A DNA stretch of 64,000 nt from Nocardioides sp. L-11A (lineage in GTDB: Bacteria; Actinomycetota; Actinomycetes; Propionibacteriales; Nocardioidaceae). The position numbers were made by a program, and so were the translations under genes. The notes under the pieces are model-generated. The model made no database searches and was not told the origin of the DNA. It saw only the letters and a program-made list of their open reading frames with translations. The stretch covers positions 620,001 through 684,000 of the forward strand of contig CP124680.1 in NCBI GenBank assembly GCA_029961745.1, written 5' to 3'. Numbering within the stretch: position 1 is the stretch's first letter; each line of letters starts with the position of its first letter. This document shows, one piece after another, positions 25,194 to 34,655 of the stretch.

Positions 25194-25937
25194 TCAGGAT
25201 GACAGCAGGTCGTACGCCTCGACCATCGCCGGTCCGTACCAGGTCAGCAGCCGGCCCGACACCAGCCGGGTCGGCACCCGGGTGAAGGCCTCCGGGCCGT
25301 CGTCGGCGGTGAACACGTACGGCTCGTCCGGCAGCAGCACCAGGTCGAGGTCCGCGGTGTCCAGCGCGGCCAGGTCGACGTGCGGGTACCTGTCCTCGCC
25401 CTCGTCGTAGGCGTGGGTCCAGCCGAGTCGCCGCAACAGGTCGCCGGTGTAGGTGCGTGGGCCGACGACCATCCACGGGTCGCGCCACACGGGTACGGCG
25501 ACCCGGCCGCGCGCTGCCGGTGGCGGACCCGCCCAGCAGGACCGTGCCCGGACCAGCCACGGGGGCGCGGCGAGACCGAGCGCCTCGTCGTACAGACGGG
25601 CGAGGGAGGCGAGCGCCTGCGGCACCGTCTCGATCGCCGTCACCCACACGGGCACACCGGCGTCGCGCAGGCGGCGTACGTCGAGCTCGCGGTTCTCCTC
25701 CTGGTTGGCGACGACCAGGTCGGGGGCGAGGAAGCGGATCGCGGCGAGGTCGGGGTTCTTCGTGCCCCGGACCCGGGTGACGGCCAGCCCGGCCGGGTGG
25801 GTGCACCAGTCGGTGGCGCCGACCAGCCGGTCCGGCACGTCGGTGGCGAGCGCCTCGGTGATCGACGGGACGAGGGACACGATCCGGCGCGCGGGCGCGG
25901 ACAGGGGCAGGTCGTACCCGAGATCGTCGGTGGTCAC
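25194..25937 (-). CDS. Helical-backbone metal receptor-like protein without signal peptide
   Basis: 247 residues from GTG 25937. Sequence pattern of BtuF/helical-backbone periplasmic receptors: RIVSLVPSITEALA, GATDWCTHP, KNPDLAAIRFLAPDLVVANQEENR, and RRLGWTHAY near 160. Receptors of this family bind cobalamin, haem or siderophores for ABC importers. Here no signal peptide or lipobox precedes the domain and no permease or ATPase genes are adjacent, so a cytosolic role or binding without transport is possible. Confidence 0.8.
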   Translation of the reverse strand: MTTDDLGYDLPLSAPARRIVSLVPSITEALATDVPDRLVGATDWCTHPAGLAVTRVRGTKNPDLAAIRFLAPDLVVANQEENRELDVRRLRDAGVPVWVTAIETVPQALASLARLYDEALGLAAPPWLVRARSCWAGPPPAARGRVAVPVWRDPWMVVGPRTYTGDLLRRLGWTHAYDEGEDRYPHVDLAALDTADLDLVLLPDEPYVFTADDGPEAFTRVPTRLVSGRLLTWYGPAMVEAYDLLSS

Positions 25938-25954
25938 CGGCCTATCATCCCCTC

Positions 25955-26302
25955 GTGAACGCGATCTTCGGGTGGTCGGTCCTCGCCCTGGTGTTCGTCG
26001 ACGAGCTGCTGGCCGTGGCCGCCTTCGGCGTCTGGGGCTGGGACCACGACCCCCGCTGGCTGCTGGTCTGGCTGCTCCCTGTCGCGGCGATGGCGGCCTG
26101 GTTCTGCTTCGCCTCCCCGAAGGCGCCGTACGGCGGTGGGCTGGTGCGCCCACTCGTGAAGATCGTCGTCTTCGGCCTGGCCTGCCTGGCGCTGTGGGAC
26201 GCCGGCCACGAGGTCGGGGCGGTCGCGCTGCTCGTCTTCTCGGTGGTCGTCAACGGGCTCGCGCTGCTGCCGAGCATCCGGGTGCTCGTCGACGAGCAGT
26301 AA
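25955..26302 (+). CDS. YrdB/DUF2568 family membrane protein
   Basis: 115 residues from GTG 25955. Four membrane segments, with the family-typical FCFASPKAPYGG between helices 2 and 3. Function of the family is unknown. Divergent from the metal-receptor-like gene (17-bp gap) and 4 bp from the convergent DUF480 gene. Confidence 0.82.
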   Translation: MNAIFGWSVLALVFVDELLAVAAFGVWGWDHDPRWLLVWLLPVAAMAAWFCFASPKAPYGGGLVRPLVKIVVFGLACLALWDAGHEVGAVALLVFSVVVNGLALLPSIRVLVDEQ

Positions 26303-26306
26303 GGCG

Positions 26307-27524
26307 TCAGCGCGGCGTGCGGGCCACGACGTACAGCCGCTCGGTGGTCTCGCCGCGGGCGATGATCGGCCCGCGCCGGTACCACTCGACGTCGACGAGC
26401 CCCGCCCGCTCGACGAGCGCGACGACGTCGGCCGGCTCGTGGAGGACCAGGTCGAGGTCGACCTCGTGGTCGAGCCAGGTGTCGTGGTGGCGCACCTCGG
26501 AGCCGGCGTGGAGGGCGAGGACCAGGAGCCCGCCGGGTCGCATCGGCCGGCTCAGCGCCTCGACCGCCGCGGGCAGCTCGGACGCCGCGAGGTGGATCAG
26601 GGAGTACCAGCCCAGGACGGCCGCCCATCCCGAGCCGTTGACCGGGCGCATGAGGGAGCGCAGGTCGCCGACCTCGTAGACGCCGTCCGGGTAGCGCTCC
26701 CGTGCCAGCGCGACCATCTCGGGCGTGAGATCGAGACCGGTCGCGTCGACGCCCGCGTCGGCGAGGTAGGCGGTGACGTGGCCGGGCCCGCAGCCGACCT
26801 CGACGACGGGGTCGGTGCCGGCGTGCGCGGCGACCCGGTCGAGCAGCCACCGCTCGAAGGGCAGGGCGGCGAGCTCGCCGGTCAGGGCCTCGGCGTACGC
26901 CGTCGCGACAGCGGCGTAGGACGCGCGCACCTTCGCATCCCGGGCCTCGGCACCGCCGGCGAGCACCGCGTCGCGGTCGACGGCCGGGGCCGCCGAGCCG
27001 GACGGGACGGCCGGCAGATCGACGGGCCCGAGGAGGTGGACCCAGCGGGCGTCCTGCTCGCGGGGCTGCTTGGGCAGTTCCTGGACGAGCGGCTGCGCGC
27101 GCTCGGCCAGCCGGCGCAGGCAGGCCTCGACGGCACCACGGTCGGGGAAGGCGTGCAGTCGTTCGGTGCGGGTGCGGAGGGCACCCGGCGGCTGCGGTCC
27201 GCGCAGCAGCAGCACGGTGATCAGGGCCCGCTCGTCGTCGGCGAGGTCGAAGCGCACCGCGAGCTTCTGGAGGTACTTCAGCGTGCGCCGCCCGTGGTCC
27301 TCCCAGGTGACCGCGACGAGGTCGCGCTGCTTGAGGTCGCGCAGCGTGTGGTGCACGAGGTCGTCGTCGTAGTCCACGACCGGCTCACGGCTGCTCTGCT
27401 GGTTGCAGGCGGTGCGCACGGCGGTGACCGTCATCGGGTACGACGCCGGCACGGTCACCTCCTTCTCCAGGAGGCTCCCCAGGACACGCTGCTCCTCGGC
27501 CGTCAGGACGGGCAGGTCGCTCAC
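26307..27524 (-). CDS. DUF480 (YceH-like) domain fused to a SAM methyltransferase
   Basis: 405 residues from GTG 27524. Residues 1-180 are a YceH/DUF480 tandem winged-helix region (LTAEEQRVLGSLLEKEVTVPASYPMT, then ACNQQSSREPVVDYDD). After a linker, a class I methyltransferase domain begins near 235: VVEVGCGPGHVTAYL is the SAM-binding motif I. DUF480 proteins are usually about 200 residues on their own; here the enzyme domain is fused. A DNA-bound methyltransferase or a SAM-responsive regulator are both possible readings. Confidence 0.85.
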   Translation of the reverse strand: MSDLPVLTAEEQRVLGSLLEKEVTVPASYPMTVTAVRTACNQQSSREPVVDYDDDLVHHTLRDLKQRDLVAVTWEDHGRRTLKYLQKLAVRFDLADDERALITVLLLRGPQPPGALRTRTERLHAFPDRGAVEACLRRLAERAQPLVQELPKQPREQDARWVHLLGPVDLPAVPSGSAAPAVDRDAVLAGGAEARDAKVRASYAAVATAYAEALTGELAALPFERWLLDRVAAHAGTDPVVEVGCGPGHVTAYLADAGVDATGLDLTPEMVALARERYPDGVYEVGDLRSLMRPVNGSGWAAVLGWYSLIHLAASELPAAVEALSRPMRPGGLLVLALHAGSEVRHHDTWLDHEVDLDLVLHEPADVVALVERAGLVDVEWYRRGPIIARGETTERLYVVARTPR

Positions 27525-27550
27525 GGTGCCGAACCCTACCGAGTCACGGC

Positions 27551-28048
27551 TCAGCGCAGGGCGAGGCAGCCCGAGGTGGTGGGCTCCCAGGGGATCGAGG
27601 CGTGCTCGGCGACCCGCTCGTCGAGCCCGGCGGCGACGTCGCCGGGCCAGGGCGCGGTCTTCCGGTCGGCCAGCTCGACGCACAGGAAGATCTCCTCGAA
27701 CACGCAGGCCACCCGCTGGTTGGTGTCGTCGAGGATGAAGACGAGCGCGTGGGCGGCGCGCTCGGAGCGGCCCAGCAGCCGGACCCGTACCGACATCTGG
27801 TCGCCGGTCCTGAGCTCGTGCAGATAGGTCAGGTGGTGCTCGGCCGACAGGCACGCGAAGCCGCTGAGCATCGGCCAGTTGAACGGGATGCCGATGTCGT
27901 AGAGCGACTCGTCCAGGCCCTCGCTGCCGATGCCGAGGTAGTGCCGGACGTTGAGGAAGCCGTTGCTGTCCTCGAAGGCGCTGGGGACCGGCTGGACGGC
28001 GAAGGCCGGCAGGGTGACGAGCTGGTCGTACGTCGGCTGGGTGCTCAT
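27551..28048 (-). CDS. Hotdog-fold thioesterase
   Basis: 165 residues. The order (DSNGFLNVRHYLG near 28, then FACLSAEHHLTYLHELRTGDQMSVRVRLLG) fits the 4HBT/acyl-CoA thioesterase group with an Asn/Asp in the first loop. It would hydrolyse an acyl-CoA or acyl-ACP. It sits 26 bp upstream of the DUF480-methyltransferase gene in the same direction, so co-transcription is likely. Confidence 0.82.
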   Translation of the reverse strand: MSTQPTYDQLVTLPAFAVQPVPSAFEDSNGFLNVRHYLGIGSEGLDESLYDIGIPFNWPMLSGFACLSAEHHLTYLHELRTGDQMSVRVRLLGRSERAAHALVFILDDTNQRVACVFEEIFLCVELADRKTAPWPGDVAAGLDERVAEHASIPWEPTTSGCLALR

Positions 28049-28190
28049 GCCGGGACCCTACTGAATCGGGCTCCGGATTGGTCGCGGCCCGGCCCGCGGC
28101 GTACCATCGAAGGACCGATCCACCGCGTGTATCACCTCGCGCCGGCCCACCGGCGGTCCAAGGCGGCACCTGAGCCCCTGGACGAGGGAC

Positions 28191-29468
28191 ATGCCTGATC
28201 ACTCTCCGACGCTGGTCCGCGCCGCCGGCCCGTCGTACTTCCCGATCGCGCTCGTCGCGCGGCTGCCCTACGCGATGATGGTCGTCGGGGTGCTGACGCT
28301 GGTCGTCGCCGGGCGGGACTCGCTCGCCTTCGGCGGCTTGAACTCCGCCGTCGTCGGCCTCGGCGCGGCGTGTGTCGGGCCCTTGCTCGGCGCCGCCGCG
28401 GACCGGTTCGGCCAGCGCCGGGTGCTGCTGGCCAGCGGCGTCGCGTCGACGACGGCGCTCGGCCTGATGGCGTGGGTCGTCTACAGCCCGCTGCCGGGTA
28501 CCGCGGTGCTCGCCGTCGCCTTCCTGGTGGGTGCCAGCGCCCCGCAGATCGCGCCGATGTCGCGCAGCCGGCTGGTCCAGATCATCGGCGCCCGGATCGC
28601 CCCCGACCGCCGCTCGCGGACCTTCGACGCCACGATGGCCTACGAGTCGGCGGCGGACGAGCTCGTCTTCATCGTCGGCCCGTTCGTGGTCGGTCTCCTC
28701 GGCACGACCCTCGACCCCTGGGCACCGGTCGCCGGCGCCGCGGTGCTCACCCTGGTCTTCGTGACCGCGTTCGCCCTGCACCCGTCGGCCCGCGCCGCGG
28801 CGGGCCGCGACGAGCGTGCGGCGCTGCCGGCCCCTGCACGGGAGATCGCCCGCCCGGCGCTGCTGGCCGTGGTCGCCGGCATCTTCGGTGTCGGGCTCTT
28901 CTTCGGCTCGATGCTCACCTCGCTCACGTCGTTCATGTCCGACCACGGCAGCACCGAGTCCGCCGGCCTGGTGTACGGCGTGATGGGCGTCGGCTCCGCA
29001 GCCTTGGCCCTCGGCGTGGCGCTGTTCCCGGCCTCCTTCTCGCTGCGTGCGCGCTGGCTGGTGTTCGGCACCACGATGCTCGTCGGCGCCGCCCTGCTGC
29101 CGTTCGCGTCGTCGGTCGCGTCGATGTGTGCCGTCCTGCTGGTCATCGGCTGCGGCATCGGGCCGACGATGGTCACCCAGTACAGCCTCGGCGCGCTGCG
29201 CAGCCCGGTCGGCCGCTCCGCGACCGTGATGACGATCCTCGGCTCGGCCGTGATCGTCGGGCAGTCGCTCTCGTCCGCGGTGACCGGCAACCTGGCCGAC
29301 CGCTTCGGTACGGACGCCGCGCTGGTGATGCCGATCGTCGCGGCCGCGGTCGTCGTCCTGGCGGGCGTCGTCAACGGGGTGCTGTCACGCCCGGCTCCGG
29401 CGTCCCCCGGGCCGGCTCCGTCGGAACTCGAGATCGCGCCGACCCGGCCCGTGCTCACGTCGAACTGA
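28191..29468 (+). CDS. Major facilitator superfamily transporter
   Basis: 425 residues, 12 predicted membrane helices in two six-helix halves. The loop 2-3 motif appears as GAAADRFGQRRVLL near 66, and a degenerate copy GNLADRFG near 364 in the second half, as in drug and sugar-efflux MFS proteins. Start ATG 28191 has GAGGG 3-7 bases upstream. Substrate unknown. It ends at a terminator shared with the convergent hydroxylase operon. Confidence 0.85.
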   Translation: MPDHSPTLVRAAGPSYFPIALVARLPYAMMVVGVLTLVVAGRDSLAFGGLNSAVVGLGAACVGPLLGAAADRFGQRRVLLASGVASTTALGLMAWVVYSPLPGTAVLAVAFLVGASAPQIAPMSRSRLVQIIGARIAPDRRSRTFDATMAYESAADELVFIVGPFVVGLLGTTLDPWAPVAGAAVLTLVFVTAFALHPSARAAAGRDERAALPAPAREIARPALLAVVAGIFGVGLFFGSMLTSLTSFMSDHGSTESAGLVYGVMGVGSAALALGVALFPASFSLRARWLVFGTTMLVGAALLPFASSVASMCAVLLVIGCGIGPTMVTQYSLGALRSPVGRSATVMTILGSAVIVGQSLSSAVTGNLADRFGTDAALVMPIVAAAVVVLAGVVNGVLSRPAPASPGPAPSELEIAPTRPVLTSN

Positions 29469-29472
29469 CACC

Positions 29473-29500
29473 GACCCGGCGCGTTTGAACGCGCCGGGTC
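29473..29500. terminator. GACCCGGCGCGTT hairpin, convergent terminator (second copy)
   Basis: Perfect 13-bp arms and 2-base loop TG, the same stem as 21795-21822. Followed at 29513-29532 by an inverted copy of the first 20 bases of the 32-bp unit found at 21699. Confidence 0.8.
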
Positions 29501-29534
29501 GACGTCTCTCAGACGTTCAGATGCGCCGGGTCGA

Positions 29535-31127
29535 TCAGAACAGGTCGGGAACGGTCCAGCCGTCGAGGTCGTACTCGCCGAGGAACTCGTCGGCGAAGCC
29601 CTTCATCTGGTCGACGATGCCCCGGTTCTGGGCGGCGAAGAGCAGCTCGGCCTTCACGTTCTCGTGGTTGCCGGAGTAGTTGCGCTCGTACAGCTCGTGC
29701 CGGCCGCCGAACTCGGAGCCGATCGAGTCCCACAGCGCCTTCATCACCTTGACCCGGTCCACGGCGGTGATGCCGTTGGAGCCGCGGACGTACTTGTCGA
29801 GGTAGGGGCGGACCTCGGCGGACTTGAAGTCGGCGGCACCGGAGGGCAGGTAGATCAGGCCGGAGGCGACGTCCTGCTCGATGATCTCCTTGACCCGCGG
29901 ATAGCCGTGGATCATGAACATCCGGTAGGTCAGGCCGTACTCGAGCTTCGGGATGACGGCGTCGCCGACCCACGGCTCGGGGTCGCGGGCCATCGACTCG
30001 GTGAGCGACCAGAACAGGTTGCGCCAGCCGATCACCTCGCCGACCCGGGTCTGCACGCCGCGGAAGTCGCCGGAGCCGGTGGTCTCCAGCGCCTTCATCA
30101 GCAGGCCGGCGATGAAGTCGAGCTTGACCGCGAGCCGCGTGCAGCCCTGGAAGGTGAACCGGGGCAGGAAGCCGGACTGCGGGAAGAAGGCGTTGATCCG
30201 GTCGACGTCGCCGTACATGAAGACGTTCTCCCAGGGCACGAGCACCTTGTCGAAGACGAAGATGGTGTCGTTCTCGTCCATCCGGCTCGACAGCGGGTAG
30301 TCGAAGGGCGTGCCGTTCTTCGCGGCCTGCTCGGTGTACGACGAGCGGCAGATCAGCTTGATGCCGGGGGCGTCCATCGGCACGGTGCAGATCAGGGCGA
30401 ACTGCTTCTTGCGGATCGGCAGGCCGTAGTGGGCGATGAAGTTGTAGTTGGTGATCGCCGACCCGGTCGCGACCACCTTGGCGCCGGAGACGACCAGGCC
30501 GGCGTCGGTCTCCTTCTCGACCTTCATGTAGACGTCGCCGACCTCGTCCGGCGGCAGGTTGCGGTCGACCGGCGGGTTGATGATCGCGTGGTTCCAGTAG
30601 AGGACCTTCTCCTGCGACTCGCGGTACCACCGCTCGGCGTTGTCCTGGAACGGCGCGTAGAGCTCCTTGTTGGCGTGCAGCGTGCCGAGGAAGCTGGCCT
30701 TGTAGTCGGGGCTGCGGCCCATCCAGCCCCACGTCATCTTCGCCCAGCGGGCGATCGCGTCGCGCTCCTTGAGCAGGTCGGCCGACGAGGTCGGGGTCTT
30801 GAAGAAGGGCATCGTCACGCCGCCGTTGCCGGTGTCGGTGGGCACGGTGAGCTCGTCGACGTGCGGGCCGGTGTGCAGGGCGTCGTACAGTCGGGCGGTC
30901 ATCCGGATCGGGTTGCGGAACGCCGGGTGCGTGGTGACGTCCTTCACCCGCTCGCCGTGGAGGTAGATCTCCCGGCCGTCGCGGAGGCTCTCGATGTACT
31001 CGTCGCCGGTCATCGGCCGCGACGCGAAGTTGGTCTGCTGGTTGGCCGGCGCTCCGGCGGCCGGGTTGACGGTGGGCGGGCCGTCGTCCGGTACGGCGGC
31101 GGTCTCGGGGGCGAGGGTGTCGGTCAT
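29535..31127 (-). CDS. 4-hydroxyphenylacetate 3-hydroxylase-type flavin monooxygenase (HpaB family)
   Basis: 530 residues. The acyl-CoA-dehydrogenase-like fold of HpaB shows in [26 protein letters not shown] (about 36-61) and in [25 protein letters not shown] mid-protein, close to the flavin site. The family ortho-hydroxylates phenols using FADH2 delivered by a separate reductase. The reductase gene is 10 bp upstream in the same operon. Length is typical. Substrate is a phenol or related aromatic, not resolved. Divergent AraC regulator upstream. Confidence 0.9.
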   Translation of the reverse strand: MTDTLAPETAAVPDDGPPTVNPAAGAPANQQTNFASRPMTGDEYIESLRDGREIYLHGERVKDVTTHPAFRNPIRMTARLYDALHTGPHVDELTVPTDTGNGGVTMPFFKTPTSSADLLKERDAIARWAKMTWGWMGRSPDYKASFLGTLHANKELYAPFQDNAERWYRESQEKVLYWNHAIINPPVDRNLPPDEVGDVYMKVEKETDAGLVVSGAKVVATGSAITNYNFIAHYGLPIRKKQFALICTVPMDAPGIKLICRSSYTEQAAKNGTPFDYPLSSRMDENDTIFVFDKVLVPWENVFMYGDVDRINAFFPQSGFLPRFTFQGCTRLAVKLDFIAGLLMKALETTGSGDFRGVQTRVGEVIGWRNLFWSLTESMARDPEPWVGDAVIPKLEYGLTYRMFMIHGYPRVKEIIEQDVASGLIYLPSGAADFKSAEVRPYLDKYVRGSNGITAVDRVKVMKALWDSIGSEFGGRHELYERNYSGNHENVKAELLFAAQNRGIVDQMKGFADEFLGEYDLDGWTVPDLF

Positions 31128-31137
31128 CGGGATCTCC

Positions 31138-31719
31138 TCAGTAGTGGGTGTCGGCCGGGACGAGCGCCCGTCCGTGGTGGGTGGGTGCGAACTCGGTGGT
31201 CGCGTCGAACCAGCCGGTGTGGGGGTCGTCCTGGCAGCCGAGCCACACGACGTCGGACGAGCGGCTGCCGATCTGGTGGAAGGCGCTGTCGTGGAACAGC
31301 AGGGGCGGGCGGCCGGTCGTGAGCACGTCGACGACCTCGCCGAGGAACAGCAGGTGGTCGCCGCCGTCGTCGACCCGCCACGGGCGGCAGGTGAGGGTGG
31401 CCGCCGTGCCCCGCAGGGTCGGCGCCGTCGTACCGTCGCACCAGGGGAGCGGGTCGGGGCTCGGCCGCCCCGCGAAGTGCATGGCGACGTCGACCTGGTC
31501 GCTGGCCAGGACGTTGACCGCGAAGGCGGCGCCGTCGAGGTACTGCGCCGCCTTCGAGGTGCGGGTCAGCGCCACCTGGACCAGGGGCGGGTCCAATGAG
31601 ATCGGTGTGAACGCGGTGACGGTCGCACCGTGATGGGCGCCGTCCGGTGTCCGGCAGGTGATCACGGTGACGCCGGTCGCGAAGCGGCCGAAGGTCGACC
31701 GCAGGGTGCGCGGGTCCAT
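31138..31719 (-). CDS. Flavin reductase (HpaC-like)
   Basis: 193 residues. N-terminal split-barrel flavin reductase motif [13 protein letters not shown], then [26 protein letters not shown] with the flavin-binding Ser/Thr loop, as in HpaC and related FMN/FAD reductases. It reduces free flavin with NAD(P)H for the HpaB-type oxygenase encoded next. It starts 210 bp from the divergent AraC gene. Confidence 0.9.
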   Translation of the reverse strand: MDPRTLRSTFGRFATGVTVITCRTPDGAHHGATVTAFTPISLDPPLVQVALTRTSKAAQYLDGAAFAVNVLASDQVDVAMHFAGRPSPDPLPWCDGTTAPTLRGTAATLTCRPWRVDDGGDHLLFLGEVVDVLTTGRPPLLFHDSAFHQIGSRSSDVVWLGCQDDPHTGWFDATTEFAPTHHGRALVPADTHY

Positions 31720-31825
31720 GGTGGCTCCTCCGTCGGGCTCGGGAACCGCCGGTGATGGCGGTCACGGTGAGCCGGGACGCTAGGCCGGTACGACGGTCCC
31801 GGCGATCCACTCGGCGAAGGCCCTG

Positions 31826-31866
31826 TCCGGATTGCGCACCGGGTTGGATCGGGTGCGTTTTCCGGA
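31826..31866. promoter_or_regulatory. Composite inverted repeat between the flavin-hydroxylase operon and AraC gene
   Basis: Outer TCCGGA (31826-31831 and 31861-31866) and inner CGCACC / GGTGCG (31835-31840 and 31852-31857) form a 41-bp symmetric element about 107 bp upstream of the reductase start and 63 bp before the AraC start. Likely operator of the AraC regulator for both directions. Confidence 0.55.
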
Positions 31867-31928
31867 TCACGGAGTTCGCCTACTGTGAGGGTCATCACGT
31901 CATGCGCCGCGGCGGAAGGGGGTCGGCC

Positions 31929-32864
31929 ATGAGCGCCATCGGGACCGTCTCCGCGTCCTCCGACGAGCTCGGCGACTTCTCCGACGCCGTCGCCCGCGCG
32001 TACTTCCCCCATCGGCTGCTGGTGAAGGGACGCGCGACCGGGCCCGCCGACCTGCGGGCCGTCGATCTCGGCCCGGTGCGGCTGGCCCGGATCGGCTGGG
32101 GCTCGGAGGTCTCCGTCGAGTCCGACCACCCCGAGGCCTGGGCGGTCAACGTGCCGCGCAGCGGCGTGCTGGAGGCGCAGATCGGGGCGCACCACGTGCT
32201 CTCCCTCGACGGGCAGGCGACGGTCTGCCCGCCCGACGAGGAGACCCGGATGACCCGCTGGTCGGCCGACTGCTCGATCGTCGGGATGCGCGTGGACCGG
32301 GCCTATCTCGTCGAGGAGGTGGCGGCCCTCGTCGGCCTCCACACCGACCGGCTGCCCGCCCAGCTCGACCTGCGCACCGACAGCGGCCGGGCCTGGATCG
32401 GGCTGCTCGCCTCGATCGGCACCGAGGCCCTGCGCAACCCCGCCCTGGCCCGCGACGACCGGGTCGCCCGCCGGCTCGCGGCCACCCTCACCGCGGCCTT
32501 CGTCGCCGCCTCCTTCCCCGAGGAGCCCGGCTGTGGCTCGATCCGGCCGCGGATCGTCTCCCGGGTCGTCGAGGCGATCGAGGCCGACCCCGCCCGCGAC
32601 TGGACCGCCGCCGAGCTCGCCCGTGAGTCCGGCGTCGGCATCCGCCGGCTCCAGCAGGGCTTCCAGCGCTACCTCGGCCACACCCCGACCCAGCACCTGC
32701 TCGGCGTCCGCCTCGCACGGGTGCACGCCGACCTGCTCGCCACGACCGAGGGCAGCGTCGCCGACATCGCCAGCCGGTGGGGCTTCGCCCACCTCGGCCG
32801 CTTCGCGGCGTCCTACCGCGAGCGGTACGGCGTGGCGCCGTCGGTCACCCTGCGCGGGCGCTAG
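31929..32864 (+). CDS. AraC family transcriptional regulator
   Basis: 311 residues. N-terminal AraC_binding_2-like sensor region (about 1-180) and a C-terminal double helix-turn-helix (about 215-305; WTAAELARESGVGIRRLQQGFQRYLG, then IASRWGFAHLGRFAASYRERYG). The ATG at 31929 is preferred over the one at 31902 because GGAAGGGGG lies just upstream. Divergent from the hydroxylase/reductase operon, which it probably activates in response to the aromatic substrate. Its 3' end overlaps the convergent sigma factor gene by 20 bp. Confidence 0.9.
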   Translation: MSAIGTVSASSDELGDFSDAVARAYFPHRLLVKGRATGPADLRAVDLGPVRLARIGWGSEVSVESDHPEAWAVNVPRSGVLEAQIGAHHVLSLDGQATVCPPDEETRMTRWSADCSIVGMRVDRAYLVEEVAALVGLHTDRLPAQLDLRTDSGRAWIGLLASIGTEALRNPALARDDRVARRLAATLTAAFVAASFPEEPGCGSIRPRIVSRVVEAIEADPARDWTAAELARESGVGIRRLQQGFQRYLGHTPTQHLLGVRLARVHADLLATTEGSVADIASRWGFAHLGRFAASYRERYGVAPSVTLRGR

Positions 32865-34137
32865 CGGTCGCCGCCCGCCGTTCCAGCAGGGCGCGCTCGT
32901 CCGCGTTGCGCGTCCGCGCCGCCGCCTCGGTGAACGCCGCTGCCGCCTCGGCGTGCCGACCGGCCCGCTCGAGCAGGTCGCCGCGGACGCCGGGAAGCAG
33001 CGGCGAGTCGCGCAGCGCGTCGTCCGGCAGTCCGGCCAGCACCGCGAGCCCGGCGTCGGGACCGGCGGCGCGGCCGTGCGCCACCGCGCGGTTGACCTCC
33101 ACGACCGGTCCCGGCGCGGCCTCCGCGAGGACGTCGTAGAGCCGGGCGATCCGGGACCAGTCGGTGGCTGCCGGCGTGGCTGCCCGAGCGTGCTCGGCGG
33201 CGATCGCCGCCTGGAGGTAGTACCGCCCGACCGGTACGCCGCGCGCGGCGATCTCCTCGGCGCGCGCGAGCGCGACCAGTCCGCGGCGGATGAGCAGCTC
33301 GTCCCAGCGGCCGCGGTCCTGGTCGTCGAGCAGCACCGGCGCTCCGGCGGCGTCGGTGCGGGCGGGCAGCCGGGAGCCCTGGAGCTCGAGCAGGGCCTGC
33401 AGGCCGTGCACCTCGGGCTCGTCGGGTGCGAGCCCGGCCAGCAGCCGGGCCAGCCGGATCGCCTCCGCCACGAGGTCGGGCCGGGTCCAGTCGTCACCGG
33501 CCGTGGCGACGTACCCCTCGGTGAAGACGAGGTAGACGACGGCCATCACATCGTCGAGCCGCTCGGTGCGCTCGGCGCCGGTCGGTAGCTCCAGCTGGGC
33601 GCCGGCGTCGGCGAGGGTGCGCTTGGCGCGCGAGATCCGCTGACCCATCGTGGCGTCGGGCACCAGGAAGCCGCGCGCGATCTCGGTGGTGGTCAGGCCG
33701 CCGACCAGGCGCAGCGTCAGCGCCGCGCGCGACTCGGGCGTGAGCGCGGGGTGGCAGCACAGGAAGATCAGCCGCAGGACGTCGTCCTCGATGTGGTCCA
33801 CCTGGGCGTCCAGGTCGGGCATCGCGCTCACCTCCCCGGCCGCCTGGGCGGCGTGGCCGAGCTCCTCGGTCTTGCGACGCAGCGTCTCGGCACGCCGGAT
33901 GTGGTCGATCCCGCGGCGCTTGGCGGTGGTCATCAGCCAGGCCGCCGGATTGTCGGGAACGCCCGTGCCGGGCCACTGCTCGAGGGCGGCGACCAGAGCG
34001 TCCTGCGCCAGGTCCTCGGCGAGCTCGACGTCCCGGGTCATCCGCGCCAGCGCGCCGACCAGACGCGCCGACTCGAGCCGCCAGGTGGCGGTGATCGCGT
34101 CGGTGGTGATCGCGTCGGCGGTGGTGGCGTCGGCCAT
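32845..34137 (-). CDS. ECF42-type RNA polymerase sigma factor with C-terminal extension
   Basis: 430 residues, more than twice a normal ECF sigma factor. Sigma2 (about 20-90, RMTRDVELAEDLAQDALVAALEQW) and sigma4 (about 130-180, LRLVGGLTTTEIARGFLVPDATMGQRISRAK) are followed by the DUF6596/TPR-like extension of the ECF42 group (LVFTEGYVATAGDDWTRPDL onwards). ECF42 factors have no anti-sigma factor; the extension is thought to regulate them. They are typically encoded beside DGPF/YCII proteins, and one lies 53 bp upstream here. Confidence 0.9.
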   Translation of the reverse strand: MADATTADAITTDAITATWRLESARLVGALARMTRDVELAEDLAQDALVAALEQWPGTGVPDNPAAWLMTTAKRRGIDHIRRAETLRRKTEELGHAAQAAGEVSAMPDLDAQVDHIEDDVLRLIFLCCHPALTPESRAALTLRLVGGLTTTEIARGFLVPDATMGQRISRAKRTLADAGAQLELPTGAERTERLDDVMAVVYLVFTEGYVATAGDDWTRPDLVAEAIRLARLLAGLAPDEPEVHGLQALLELQGSRLPARTDAAGAPVLLDDQDRGRWDELLIRRGLVALARAEEIAARGVPVGRYYLQAAIAAEHARAATPAATDWSRIARLYDVLAEAAPGPVVEVNRAVAHGRAAGPDAGLAVLAGLPDDALRDSPLLPGVRGDLLERAGRHAEAAAAFTEAAARTRNADERALLERRAATASARAG

Positions 34138-34190
34138 GCGGCCAGCCTAGGGAGTCACTCCCCGGCCGGCCGCATGGCGCAGCGCCGGGG

Positions 34191-34574
34191 TCAGGCGTCG
34201 TCCAGGGTCGGCCCCTCGTCCGCGACCTGGCGCAGGCTGGCGACCATCGAGCACTCGGGCCAGTGCTTCGCGTGCAGGTCGGCGAACTCCTGCTGATTGG
34301 CGATCGCCTCGTCGAGGGTGTCGAACTGCAGCAGCGCCCAACCCCCCACGGCCTCGCGGGCCTCGGCGTAGGGCCCGTCGACCCGGGTGACCTCGCCCTT
34401 GCGGACCACGAAGTTCACGGCGTCCTCGAGGCCGAACAGCCCGCCGCCGTCGAGGAAGTGGCCCTGCTGGGCCTGCTCGCCGATGTAGCTCTCCATCGCG
34501 TCGAACAGCGCCTTCGGCGGGTTGCCCTGGCCCTCTTCCATCCGCACGAATCCCATGAAACGCGGCATCGTCAT
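34191..34574 (-). CDS. DGPF/YCII-related protein
   Basis: 127 residues. The DGPF-type motif is DGPY (66-69, VDGPYAEAREAVGGW), with the YCII-like ferredoxin-fold flanks (MPRFMGFV; ALLQFDTLDEAI). The biochemical role of DGPF proteins is not established; they co-occur with ECF42 sigma factors, which is the case here (the sigma gene starts 53 bp downstream, same strand). Confidence 0.85.
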   Translation of the reverse strand: MTMPRFMGFVRMEEGQGNPPKALFDAMESYIGEQAQQGHFLDGGGLFGLEDAVNFVVRKGEVTRVDGPYAEAREAVGGWALLQFDTLDEAIANQQEFADLHAKHWPECSMVASLRQVADEGPTLDDA

Positions 34575-34655
34575 CAGTCCTTCGGTTCGTTGGTGGGTGA
34601 CTTACGAACCTACGTCGAACGGCTGTTGCGGGTTTCGACATCGCGCCGGGAACTG

